A stretch of DNA of 44,462 nt, from NCBI GenBank assembly GCA_035647615.1, contig DASRND010000018.1, positions 1 through 44,462 of the forward strand. The letters are read 5' to 3'. Below the pieces are notes generated by a model. It was not told the origin of the DNA. It saw only the letters and a list, made by a program, of their open reading frames with translations, and did not search any database. The first letter of the stretch is position 1; every line of letters starts with the position of its first letter. This stretch comes from Bacteroidales bacterium (GTDB taxonomy: Bacteria; Bacteroidota; Bacteroidia; Bacteroidales; 4484-276). The position numbers were made by a program, and so were the translations under genes. Shown here in pieces: positions 17,374 through 24,322 of the stretch.

Positions 17374-17381
17374 CAAAAGTA
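17374..17381 (-). promoter_or_regulatory. Surviving -7 box of the nikR remnant
   Basis: TACTTTTG on the minus strand matches TAnnTTTG and lies 29 bases upstream of the old nikR ATG at 17345, a normal distance. The -33 element is poor. The rest of 17346-17476 holds nothing else I can support. Confidence 0.35.
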
Positions 17382-17476
17382 CACGCATTCTTTTGGCGAA
17401 AGCCGATGAAGATAAAATTTAGAAAGGATTGAAATGAGATAAAGAAGGTGGAAGGAAATCATTGATGATCCTGGCT

Positions 17477-17520
17477 AAAAAAACAAAACGGGAATCTATT
17501 CTGGTCGAATGGATTCCCGT
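17477..17520 (-). terminator. Rho-independent terminator of the structured RNA
   Basis: On the minus strand a perfect 9-bp stem (ACGGGAATC, 17520-17512, with GATTCCCGT, 17496-17488) and a 15-base loop are followed directly by TTTGTTTTTTT. This is a strong intrinsic terminator and defines the 3' end of the structured RNA candidate. Confidence 0.88.
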
Positions 17521-18041
17521 TCGCTACGCATGCTGCCGTAGCAGTATGTTTCGCGTCAGGTTACTGTTATTATAGTTGCTCCTCGCGAGGCATTCAGTGA
17601 GGGTGCCTCTTGGTGAGCCTGGCTGGCGGCTTGCTGTCGGTGAAGACAAGAAGTGGTGCCAACCTGAGCATTTTGTGAAGACCGCTGCCCTGGTGTTCCG
17701 TAGAACGAGGCTGCGATCTGACACCATCTGAAGTAAGTTCCTGTTACGGAATCCTCCGCGTATGGTGTCCTAGTTCCATTTCCTCATCAGTAGTGCGCGG
17801 CACACGGGGTGCTTTGTAGTATTGATGTCCGTAGCAACAATGCTTGTGAAAGCATCCCGGCTTTTGCAAGCCGGCACCGCCATCAGAAGATGGCTGTGGG
17901 TTAGTCGGGCTATAGGATTTTTAAAGAACTGGTGATTGACAGAACCGGCAAATGAATGCCTGCGTTTCGTTTTCCCAGGGATTTCAGGGCTTTCGTCCTT
18001 TGTCCCCATTCACGCCAAGCTAACTTTTTATCTCTGGCCTG
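17477..18041 (-). ncRNA. Candidate large structured RNA, family unknown
   Basis: No open frame here looks like protein, yet the minus strand has a full promoter upstream (18048-18079) and a textbook terminator at the end. The transcript, about 560 nt, is dense in complementary segments. Simple hairpins include GCCATC-ttct-GATGGC, CCGGCTT-gca-AAAGCCGG, ATGCTT-tcac-AAGCAT, GAGGCA/TGCCTC and CTACG/CGTAG. A pseudoknot is also suggested: ACACCAT pairs with ATGGTGT, while TTCCGTA inside that loop can pair with TACGGAA beyond it; CAGGTT/AACCTG adds a long-range pair. I looked for and did not find the signatures of RNase P RNA (GAGGAAAGTCC, ACAGAA), tmRNA (tRNA-like ends, tag frame) or group II intron domain V. 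It may be a known class that I cannot name, a phage-borne ornate RNA, or new. The 5' end is inferred from the promoter. Confidence 0.6.
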
Positions 18042-18047
18042 ATGCGA

Positions 18048-18079
18048 CAAATATACAGCGGGAAACCAATACCAGCCAA
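18048..18079 (-). promoter_or_regulatory. Promoter of the structured RNA
   Basis: On the minus strand TTG (18079-18077), a 21-base spacer and TATATTTG (18055-18048) match the Bacteroidota housekeeping promoter (TTTG, 19-21 bases, TAnnTTTG). Transcription would begin near 18041. No start codon with a credible frame follows, which supports a non-coding transcript. Confidence 0.65.
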
Positions 18080-18289
18080 GCTTTTTCTTTCTTTTTAATT
18101 CACCGGTTTTCAACCAGGTTTTTCAACAATCGTTGATAACGCCGATAGGCTTTTCACAGTCGATCACAGAGCAAATATTTAGCGAAAGCGCTATTAACAA
18201 AATGTTGATAATTCAAGATCAAGATTTGGATATTTCACAGCATCCAGATGCCAGGAAAAATCAATGCAGTATGGATTATTCTTGCAGGA

Positions 18290-18470
18290 TCAATTAACTT
18301 CCTCGGCTTTTTCTTCCGCAAGCAGCGTTTCCAGATAATGAGTTTCGATGCCGAAGGTTTTTTTAAGAACGGCTATTTGTTTTTCTATTCGGACTACCGC
18401 TACTTTTTTGTTGTATAATCGCAAAATCGAAATGTAATTTATTTCAAAACGAAATGTGAGAAAATGTTGC
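18290..18470 (-). pseudogene. 3' gene fragment cut at the tail-fibre duplicate
   Basis: An open frame could start at a TTG inside the duplicated tail-fibre segment (18526), but only the part after the duplicate looks like protein: RFEINYISILRLYNKK, then KTFGIETHYLETLLAEEKAEEVN and a TGA. It is helical and charged, like the tail of a coiled-coil protein. The first 19 residues come from the duplicate read in the wrong frame. I infer the 3' end of a gene whose front was replaced when the 73-bp segment arrived. Whether it was a host gene or a phage fibre gene cannot be told. The stretch 18080-18289 shows no other gene. Confidence 0.45.
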
Positions 18471-18543
18471 CCCCGGCTTGATGACCTGGAATCCCGTAAC
18501 GGCCACTCCTGATATTCCTGCAGCAATGGCTGCGGTTATCTTA
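18471..18543. repeat. 73-bp exact duplicate of tail-fibre segment (copy 1)
   Basis: Identical over all 73 bases to 22856-22928, same orientation. Four more bases (GTTG) match beyond one mismatch on the left. In the minus frame of the fibre gene it encodes the ITAAIAAGISGV...FQVIKPG stretch, but here it has no start codon and runs into a stop soon after. A 12-bp palindrome AAAAGTACTTTT (18543-18554) abuts its right end. Confidence 0.97.
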
Positions 18544-18593
18544 AAAGTACTTTTGCTCCGTCACACTTCATTATGCCACGTAGTACGATATTC

Positions 18594-18643
18594 GCCAGGC
18601 GAGTAACCTACGTAGTTTTTTTGTAACTTGCATCTCGCCTGGC
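18594..18643. repeat. Inverted repeat beyond the last tail gene
   Basis: GCCAGGCGAG (18594-18603) and its exact complement CTCGCCTGGC (18634-18643) enclose a 30-base loop containing the palindrome CTACGTAG. A related ACTACGTGG-like site lies about 30 bases further out. It may be a terminator for the minus-strand tail operon, though without a T-run, or part of the prophage end. Confidence 0.55.
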
Positions 18644-18650
18644 TTTAATT

Positions 18651-19388
18651 TTATATTGGTATTGATAGGTTAATAAAGTAGCCGACGTCTGACTGACTTG
18701 GATGAGTTGTGTCTATAATCGTAACTTGACCGGACGCCTTAATCCATAATAATGGCGTGTAATTATCGCCGTTGTCCTGATAGAATGCTGCAATCGGAAC
18801 TCTAATGTCATTTGTTGGCCGATGACCTGCCGGGATTGTCTCATTGAACAGGCCGTTTATGCCATAATACCCTCCTTTAATTTGAAGTAAATCTCCTTGT
18901 CTTCTTGTACTTATTGATGTCCCTGGCACCCAATTTCCCTCCCGCCCAGGCACACTCACCACCGCCGGGCTGCTGGGATCATCGTCGACTACTACAGTAG
19001 CCTCCTGCACGGCATGCACCTGCTTGTTGCTGCCGTCATGAAACGTGACGCTGCCTGACGCGTCGAAGCTCGTGGTGTCCATCCATCGCGGCGTCAATCC
19101 GGTGTCAGGAAATGGGTAGGCGCCCTGGTAGCTGAACGTATGTGCCTGCACGCGACATATATTGCCGCCGCCCTCGTGTCGATAAAGCCAGCCATCTGAT
19201 ACGTTGAACTGATCGGTGTTCTGCACAGGCGTTATATCGCAACCTTCAAGCACCAGGCTCGTGGCTCCAGGAGGCAACAGCGAGCGGCAGATAGCGTGCA
19301 GCGCTTCGTTGATGCCGTTGTCCAGCCAGCGCAGTTGGTCGAGGTTGAGGGGCATGCCGCCCTCATGGGTCATTATTAGCTTTTTCAT
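18651..19388 (-). CDS. Phage tail protein, last gene of tail operon
   Basis: 245 residues, not assigned to a family. It begins MKKLIMTHEGGMPLNLDQLRWLDNG, which resembles the opening of small structural proteins at the end of Bacteroidota phage tail operons. The middle is rich in small and polar residues (FDASGSVTFHDGSNKQVHAV, then VVVDDDPSSPAVV), and the C-terminus (IAAFYQDNGDNYTPLLWIKASGQVTI) looks like a beta-sandwich tip domain. It starts 4 bases downstream of the gp48-like gene stop. A receptor-binding or fibre-tip role is inferred from position and composition only. Confidence 0.6.
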   Translation of the reverse strand: MKKLIMTHEGGMPLNLDQLRWLDNGINEALHAICRSLLPPGATSLVLEGCDITPVQNTDQFNVSDGWLYRHEGGGNICRVQAHTFSYQGAYPFPDTGLTPRWMDTTSFDASGSVTFHDGSNKQVHAVQEATVVVDDDPSSPAVVSVPGREGNWVPGTSISTRRQGDLLQIKGGYYGINGLFNETIPAGHRPTNDIRVPIAAFYQDNGDNYTPLLWIKASGQVTIIDTTHPSQSDVGYFINLSIPI

Positions 19389-19391
19389 ATT

Positions 19392-19880
19392 CTAAGGAAT
19401 TACATTGTAGGTTTGAATGATAAATCGTTTGCCTGCCTGCCGGTATCTGTGCACCGTGGCTGTTATCTGTTCCACGAGCAAAAATAAGCCGTTGGGCACT
19501 TTCACGATAAAGTCGTTGTTATTGTCGAATTCGTGACGATTATATATCAATATCGGCGCGTTTTCTATTTTATTAAAAAGAAAAATAGCCTGCTGCCCCT
19601 CTGCCTCGTTAAAGATAAACACGTCGGGTCGTGGGTCGGTGCTGTCGATGATCTTTATGTGATTAAAAGGATCGTAGAGCTTGTTGAGCAGATGCTCAAG
19701 ATAGATCACCTGCCCTGTGTGCGTGATGGCGTCGAGCACGTACAGCCGGTGTGTAGTGAAGCTGTTGAATAGTGTAATCAGCGGCTTTGCAAGCACCTTT
19801 AAATAGGCTATCAGTCGCGGCTGGCGGAGCGCTACGGGCAGCAGAAGCTGCAGGAGTTTATGGAAATCGACGTTAAACAC
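19392..19880 (-). CDS. Baseplate protein, Mu gp48-like position
   Basis: 162 residues. In Mu-like phages the gene after the gpJ/gp47-like baseplate protein is gp48 (tail protein I-like), which joins the baseplate wedge to the fibres; this gene holds that place and overlaps the preceding gene by 8 bases. It opens MFNVDFHKLLQLLLPVALR, with VIYLEHLLNKLYDP near residue 60 and a beta-rich C-terminus. I know this pattern from Bacteroidota tail operons but cannot point to a defining motif, so the name rests on synteny. Confidence 0.55.
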   Translation of the reverse strand: MFNVDFHKLLQLLLPVALRQPRLIAYLKVLAKPLITLFNSFTTHRLYVLDAITHTGQVIYLEHLLNKLYDPFNHIKIIDSTDPRPDVFIFNEAEGQQAIFLFNKIENAPILIYNRHEFDNNNDFIVKVPNGLFLLVEQITATVHRYRQAGKRFIIQTYNVIP

Positions 19881-20724
19881 TGGTGTACAATATATTTAGT
19901 TCGTTAGCAACTATGTAACCCGCCACGGTGCGGTATGTACGGCTTATCGACTGGTAGTTGGCAGCCTGTGCGGCTTTTGCTGCTGTTGCCAAAAGCACTA
20001 CGTCCGACACGCCCGGCACAGCCTGCACGGCATCCGTCAACGCGCTGTTTATCACTACACCATCCCATGGCAGTGTAGCGAGATAGTTATTAATGGCATC
20101 TTCAACGGGCTTGGACGATGTCTGATTCAGTGCCTCCCCGTCGGCGTTGATGATTGATGCGTCGGTATAAACGCGCATCGACACGTTGATCAGGTCGGCG
20201 TCGTCGCTGATGATGCTGCAAAAGGTGCCTGCAAACTTTATCTTAGCGATATATGCTGTGAACGCTAACAACTCATCAGGTGCGAGCTTGGCCGGCACTC
20301 CGCCAGCCTCCCTGGCAACTTTAAGCACCACATCGCCACCACGTTCGGTGGCCGACGCACGCTTTATGATTTGCTTGGTTGTATCCACCGGGTCGTAGCT
20401 GTACTTATAGTCAGCATACTTCATCTCATCGCCAAGCTGAAACTGCAGGCTCTGGTTGCGATACCACTGCGCCGTACCCGGCACTGCTGCGGCCACTATG
20501 GCATCTACCTCGGCGCGGAAGACATCCCATAGTTTTTCGTGCGTCCAGATTGCAACGGCGGTTACAAATAACATCAGGCGCCACACGGCTACGCGGCTTT
20601 TGCTTGATAGCTCGGTAAGCAGCGTCTGGGCGCTGTCGATGTCAGGCTGCAGGTTGTGCAGCGCGACCATGGCCGCCTTGCCGGCAATCATCTCATCATA
20701 TATCTCTGTTATCTTTCTGGCCAT
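19873..20724 (-). CDS. Baseplate J-like protein (Mu gp47-like)
   Basis: 283 residues. The N-terminal part is helical with a hydrophobic stretch (VAVWRLMLFVTAVAIWTHEKLW). The C-terminal half alternates short helices and strands (FAGTFCSIISDDADLINVSMRVY, then LPWDGVVINSALTDAVQAVPGVSDVVL), the layout of gpJ/gp47 wedge proteins, whose PGV.DV segment near the end is typical. It starts 12 bases after the preceding gene and overlaps the next by 8. Assignment is by fold-like pattern plus order. Confidence 0.6.
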   Translation of the reverse strand: MARKITEIYDEMIAGKAAMVALHNLQPDIDSAQTLLTELSSKSRVAVWRLMLFVTAVAIWTHEKLWDVFRAEVDAIVAAAVPGTAQWYRNQSLQFQLGDEMKYADYKYSYDPVDTTKQIIKRASATERGGDVVLKVAREAGGVPAKLAPDELLAFTAYIAKIKFAGTFCSIISDDADLINVSMRVYTDASIINADGEALNQTSSKPVEDAINNYLATLPWDGVVINSALTDAVQAVPGVSDVVLLATAAKAAQAANYQSISRTYRTVAGYIVANELNILYTSV

Positions 20725-20735
20725 GTTATTTGTTT

Positions 20736-21215
20736 TTAAGTTGGAATATTTTCAATAGTAAGCATCCCTTGCAGGCTGTCTGCCAGTGCCTGGTGTTGCG
20801 CCCGCACGGTGTTCATATAGAGATAACATACTGATGTGTCGTCGCTCAACACAATCGGCAGCTGGTTTAACTGCATCCAGATGGCAATATTGGGATAGTC
20901 GTCGATGAGCGATGAGGGGGCAATAATACGTTTGCAATATTCGGGATGGTGCCACCCGCGCAGCGCTATCTCCAGATCGGGAATGTCTTCGATATTGTAA
21001 GTAAAAACCCCATTCTGCTCGTCGAAATACATTGGCCCGAGGCGCTCGGTATCGGGGTCGTACTCCACCATTACTACCGGATAAAATCCCTCTACCTGGT
21101 GCGTAGCTGCATCAAGCAAGTGGAAGCCGCCTGCTACATTCATGTTTTCGCTTACATACCTGCTCGGTAATGCGCTGTAAACTGTAATTATTCCGTTTTC
21201 GTTTTTTGCGTACAT
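20736..21215 (-). CDS. Conserved phage tail/baseplate protein, unknown
   Basis: 159 residues from the ATG at 21215 (MYAKNENGIITVYSALPSRY). An upstream start at 21257 is possible but would overlap the end of the propeller gene, so I prefer the later one. The segment NVAGGFHLLDAATHQVEGFYPVVMV is followed by a helical end, ALADSLQGML. I recognise no domain. Its position between the receptor-binding-like propeller and the J-like gene suggests a fibre-attachment or chaperone role. Confidence 0.6.
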   Translation of the reverse strand: MYAKNENGIITVYSALPSRYVSENMNVAGGFHLLDAATHQVEGFYPVVMVEYDPDTERLGPMYFDEQNGVFTYNIEDIPDLEIALRGWHHPEYCKRIIAPSSLIDDYPNIAIWMQLNQLPIVLSDDTSVCYLYMNTVRAQHQALADSLQGMLTIENIPT

Positions 21216-21225
21216 GCTTTTATTT

Positions 21226-22188
21226 TTAATTAATGGCAAAACCTGCAGGAGTTCCATTTGTCAGTGGCAACGGTTTAGCACTAAATGTTGCTCCGTAATC
21301 TGTAGAAACATAAACGACGTAACTGCCTGGCGAGAAGCTTGCAAATGCAATGTGTTGCCCCGTGGGACTAATATAGCTGTTGGAGATTGCGGTCATCTTT
21401 ATACCGGCCGTAAGCCGGTAAGCAATATCTGTGAATGATGCACCAAAGTCGTCGCTATAAAATACATCGGCACCTCCTGCTAACAAAACATATCTGCCAG
21501 TGGTGTCGGTGCACAAAATTGCACTATTTACATTCCTACTCAGTGCTGTGTAGCTAAAGGCTGCTCCCGCATCAGCGGAAATATAAATTCGGTTTTTATT
21601 AACATGCGATTTAGAATACACACATCTGCCATCGGCAGATGTAGCAGCCGCAAGTGATGCATTAGCAAGTATTTTTGTCAATGTGGCCCCATAGTCATCC
21701 GACTTGTAAAGCCCTTGCACATAGTCAGAAACATACATCAGGCGCCCGTCCTGCGACAAACATACGTCGTTGGTATTGTATTGTGTGTTGCGGGTTATCC
21801 AGCTGGCACCCTGATTGGTCGACACCCGCAACCCTGATGTAGACAATCCGTTGACGAATGCAAATACATTACCATCAGCTGATACTTTAGCTCCTGTGCC
21901 ATAATTGGCAACCTGGCCATCTGCGTGGATAGTAGTTCCTGCGTTAAGCGAATAATACGACTGCTGATTATCGCTATAAGTGCCCAACGCAAGGTACTTC
22001 CCATCACCTTTAGCATCCATGGGTCCCCAACGGTAATCTCCAGGCAAAATTTTACCTTTCCATGAGTTCCCGAGGTCTTGCGAATAGTAAAGTGTGTCGT
22101 GGTAAAAATAATTCAGGTACATCACCGGTAATTTTGAAACTGGTGGCGGAACTACATCTGCTGGTATTTGCATTTTTGCTAATAGCAT
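21226..22188 (-). CDS. BNR/Asp-box beta-propeller, probable receptor-binding protein
   Basis: 320 residues with at least six Asp-box (BNR) motifs spaced along the chain: SQDLGNSW, STNQGASW, SDDYGATL, SADAGAAF, SDDFGASF and STDYGATF. These mark blades of a beta-propeller like those of sialidases and phage tailspike enzymes. No signal peptide is evident (MLLAKMQIPADVVPPP). It overlaps the preceding gene stop by one base (TAATG). In a tail operon next to fibre genes it is most likely a host-glycan-binding tip protein. Catalytic residues of sialidases (arginine triad, Tyr/Glu pair) are not obvious, so binding without cleavage is the safer reading. Confidence 0.75.
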   Translation of the reverse strand: MLLAKMQIPADVVPPPVSKLPVMYLNYFYHDTLYYSQDLGNSWKGKILPGDYRWGPMDAKGDGKYLALGTYSDNQQSYYSLNAGTTIHADGQVANYGTGAKVSADGNVFAFVNGLSTSGLRVSTNQGASWITRNTQYNTNDVCLSQDGRLMYVSDYVQGLYKSDDYGATLTKILANASLAAATSADGRCVYSKSHVNKNRIYISADAGAAFSYTALSRNVNSAILCTDTTGRYVLLAGGADVFYSDDFGASFTDIAYRLTAGIKMTAISNSYISPTGQHIAFASFSPGSYVVYVSTDYGATFSAKPLPLTNGTPAGFAIN

Positions 22189-22556
22189 TATACTCTTTGA
22201 TCTGTTAAAGTATCCTGGCTAAATGTTGCCCAATATTCTTCGCTGTGCATAGTATTATTCACGCAATGTATCTGTATGTAATTCATCACAGAGCCTTTGT
22301 ATTCGCCTGATATGATTCTGACACCGTCAGGCAGGGCAAGCGCATAGTCGCCTGTGATTAGCAGCGTTACAACCTTATTCTGTGCATGCGTAAGATTGCT
22401 GAAAGATAATGTTGTATTGGCTGTAAGTGTTTTTGTAAAGATAGCCCCGGCATCCCATTCTATTACGTTAACAGGTTTTATAACTATACGTCTATAAAAT
22501 TCAACATCCAGGTCTTCGTCATCGATGCTTACCTCTGTTATTTGCTTGTGTTTCAT
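22188..22556 (-). CDS. Small phage tail-fibre associated protein
   Basis: 122 residues. The central stretch EWDAGAIFTKTLTANTTLSFSNLTHAQNKVVTLLITGDYALALP is a beta-strand-rich motif common in collar or fibre proteins of tailed phages. It begins MKHKQITEVSIDDEDLDVEF, is acidic, and lacks a signal peptide. It ends one base into the propeller gene start, so the two are probably co-translated and may form one fibre. Between it and the main fibre gene (22557-22609) is a hairpin: AAAGAACCTCC and GGAGGCTCTTT pair imperfectly. Confidence 0.6.
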   Translation of the reverse strand: MKHKQITEVSIDDEDLDVEFYRRIVIKPVNVIEWDAGAIFTKTLTANTTLSFSNLTHAQNKVVTLLITGDYALALPDGVRIISGEYKGSVMNYIQIHCVNNTMHSEEYWATFSQDTLTDQRV

Positions 22557-22609
22557 ATCGGGTATTTAACCAAAGAACCTCCTCTTTGGAGGCTCTTTGG
22601 TTTCAAAGT

Positions 22610-23599
22610 TTAATAAGAATAGGTTACAACAATCTCGTCATCATCATTGAGCGGATAGCCCACCTTTATCTTCAGGTCGTTGCCATCGCGTTCCCACCGG
22701 TTTGAGTCCAGGGCACCTACTGTTTCGTTGTTATCTTCCGGAATCATAAGCCCGTTCACTGCCACGATGGGCTTCACGGCAGGATGGGGCAATTTTCCGG
22801 GGGCAAAAACATCGGCAATAACGGTAATTGCATTAGCAGCCGATGGTTTGGTTGGCCCCGGCTTGATGACCTGGAATCCCGTAACGGCCACTCCTGATAT
22901 TCCTGCAGCAATGGCTGCGGTTATCTTAGCGGCATCCCATACATCGTTAGCAGTTGCATTGTTGTTGTCGAATGATTTTCCGCTCGCTACCAGATCGCCG
23001 GCAGCATCTGCAACGAATATTTGTCCTGTTTTGCCTGCACCCACTTTAGCGGCTTTGGCAGCCAGGGCGGCATCAGTAACGGCAGATACTCCCAGATCGG
23101 ATTTAACTTCAGCAGAACTCAATTCCGACACTCCGCCAGTACCATTTCCCAATAGGTATTTGCCGCTGCCCAGGGTTGATTTTCCGGTACCCCCCTTGTT
23201 AACAGCGAGGGTAGTGAATTCAGGTTCATAAGGGTGCGTGTGCGCTGTAGGAGTTCGTGCATCACTCAGCCGTGCATCGTTGCCCTGGCAAACCGAACTG
23301 GAGGTTGTGCCAAAGTTTTTGTTGAAGGCTGTATTTTTTGTAAAGGCAGGTTCCTTGGTAGCATCAGCTACGGTAATATTAGCCGTACCATCAAAGGCTA
23401 CTCCGTTGATTTTGCGGGCAGTACTGAGCTTAGCAGCACTTGCAACAGATTTTGTGCTGTCAGCCGTATTGTCCACATTGCCAAGGCCCAGATTTGTTTT
23501 TGCCGCATTGGCATTAACATCCGACAGGTTGTTCGATTTCTTTAAGAAGTCCGCAGCCAGCTCGGCTATGTAATTCTTTATTTGCTTTAAATTTAACAT
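22610..23599 (-). CDS. Tail fibre protein
   Basis: 329 residues. It carries classic tail-fibre signatures: AAKLSTARKINGVAFDGTANI (the T4 gp37-like motif), then NDARLSDARTPTAHTHPYEPEF and LAVNKGGTGKSTLGSGKYLLGNG. The C-terminal domain (about 255-329) has a beta-structure ending LNDDDEIVVTYSY; the neighbouring 228-residue protein ends in a related way, with a shared VNGL pattern, so both probably carry the same trimeric end domain. Residues about 224-248 are encoded by the 73-bp segment copied exactly at 18471-18543. Role: host attachment. Confidence 0.85.
   Translation of the reverse strand: MLNLKQIKNYIAELAADFLKKSNNLSDVNANAAKTNLGLGNVDNTADSTKSVASAAKLSTARKINGVAFDGTANITVADATKEPAFTKNTAFNKNFGTTSSSVCQGNDARLSDARTPTAHTHPYEPEFTTLAVNKGGTGKSTLGSGKYLLGNGTGGVSELSSAEVKSDLGVSAVTDAALAAKAAKVGAGKTGQIFVADAAGDLVASGKSFDNNNATANDVWDAAKITAAIAAGISGVAVTGFQVIKPGPTKPSAANAITVIADVFAPGKLPHPAVKPIVAVNGLMIPEDNNETVGALDSNRWERDGNDLKIKVGYPLNDDDEIVVTYSY
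22856..22928. repeat. 73-bp exact duplicate of tail-fibre segment (copy 2)
   Basis: Lies inside the tail-fibre gene, just before its C-terminal end domain, and matches 18471-18543 base for base in the same orientation. A junction between a shaft and an end domain is where fibre-swapping recombination usually happens. Confidence 0.97.
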
Positions 23600-23624
23600 C
23601 TTAGGTTTTGATTTTTAGTGTCGA

Positions 23625-24311
23625 TTATTTAAATGTCTCGATGATCACTTCGTCATTACTCTCCAGGTCGAAGCCTGCATTATCGTTGCTCCACGTCAGG
23701 TAATCGTTTCCTGCAGTGTAGCTGTACACCGGATTAGTTCCGGCATCGGTATATTTAAGCCCGTTAACATATACCTTCACCAGTTCGCCAGGTTGTATCT
23801 CAAAGCTTATGGCGAGTTGTTTCGTGATTGTGTCATAGTTCTGGCTTACCGTTTCGCTTGTGTCGATCAGAATTACAGCCTCATGCCTCAGTGTTTTACC
23901 CTCTACCGAACCACCACCGGTGGTCAAATCGTTCCACTGCGCAGGCAGGCCGCCATACCGCTTAAGTTCGGTGCCGGCAAGTAGTATCATGCCCGGTTCG
24001 GGGGCAGTAACCAAATAGATGGGTTCGGCTTCGCTGTCGGTAGCCTCACCAAGTATGTAGATACCGTTTGCAGCGGCAGTTACATCGCGCGCATAGATGT
24101 CTTTGCCGGTAAATTGCGGCCATTCGGCTGCTGTGTTGCGAACAATGAAGCTGTCGCCAGGTGCCAAACCGGCGATAGCGGCTATGTCGGCAAATATCTG
24201 TTTTACCGGATTCTGCCAGCCTGTTATGCGGCCATATATGTCGATATAATCGACGAGAGGGAATGTCAGCCCGTTCTTTTGTTTTATTTTATCTATTAAT
24301 GAAATAGCCAT
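23625..24311 (-). CDS. Phage tail fibre/baseplate-attached protein
   Basis: 228 residues. The N-terminus (MAISLIDKIKQKNGLTFPLVDYIDIYGR) leads to a middle domain with VAPEPGMILLAG-like strands, then the end domain VKVYVNGLKYTDAG...SNDEVIIETFK, similar in plan to the end of the neighbouring fibre. It lies 25 bases upstream of the fibre gene, same strand. Probably a short fibre or the adapter on which the long fibre sits. Confidence 0.6.
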   Translation of the reverse strand: MAISLIDKIKQKNGLTFPLVDYIDIYGRITGWQNPVKQIFADIAAIAGLAPGDSFIVRNTAAEWPQFTGKDIYARDVTAAANGIYILGEATDSEAEPIYLVTAPEPGMILLAGTELKRYGGLPAQWNDLTTGGGSVEGKTLRHEAVILIDTSETVSQNYDTITKQLAISFEIQPGELVKVYVNGLKYTDAGTNPVYSYTAGNDYLTWSNDNAGFDLESNDEVIIETFK

Positions 24312-24322
24312 TTTTCCTCCTT

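Noticed and set aside
17163-17462. 99-residue minus-strand open frame
   Set aside because: It runs through the nikR remnant in the wrong frame; its composition is poor and the neighbouring frame gives the NikR match.
17477-18041. RNase P RNA, tmRNA or group II intron
   Set aside because: Lacks GAGGAAAGTCC and ACAGAA (RNase P), lacks tRNA-like ends and a tag frame (tmRNA), and lacks a domain V hairpin or reverse transcriptase (group II). Left as unknown.
18471-18526. Start of the 78-residue open frame at 18526
   Set aside because: It would begin at a TTG inside the duplicate and read the fibre segment in the wrong frame; only the part beyond the duplicate looks coding.
18471-22928. Template/variable pair of a diversity-generating retroelement
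   Set aside because: The copies are identical with no adenine-specific changes, and no reverse transcriptase is in the window.
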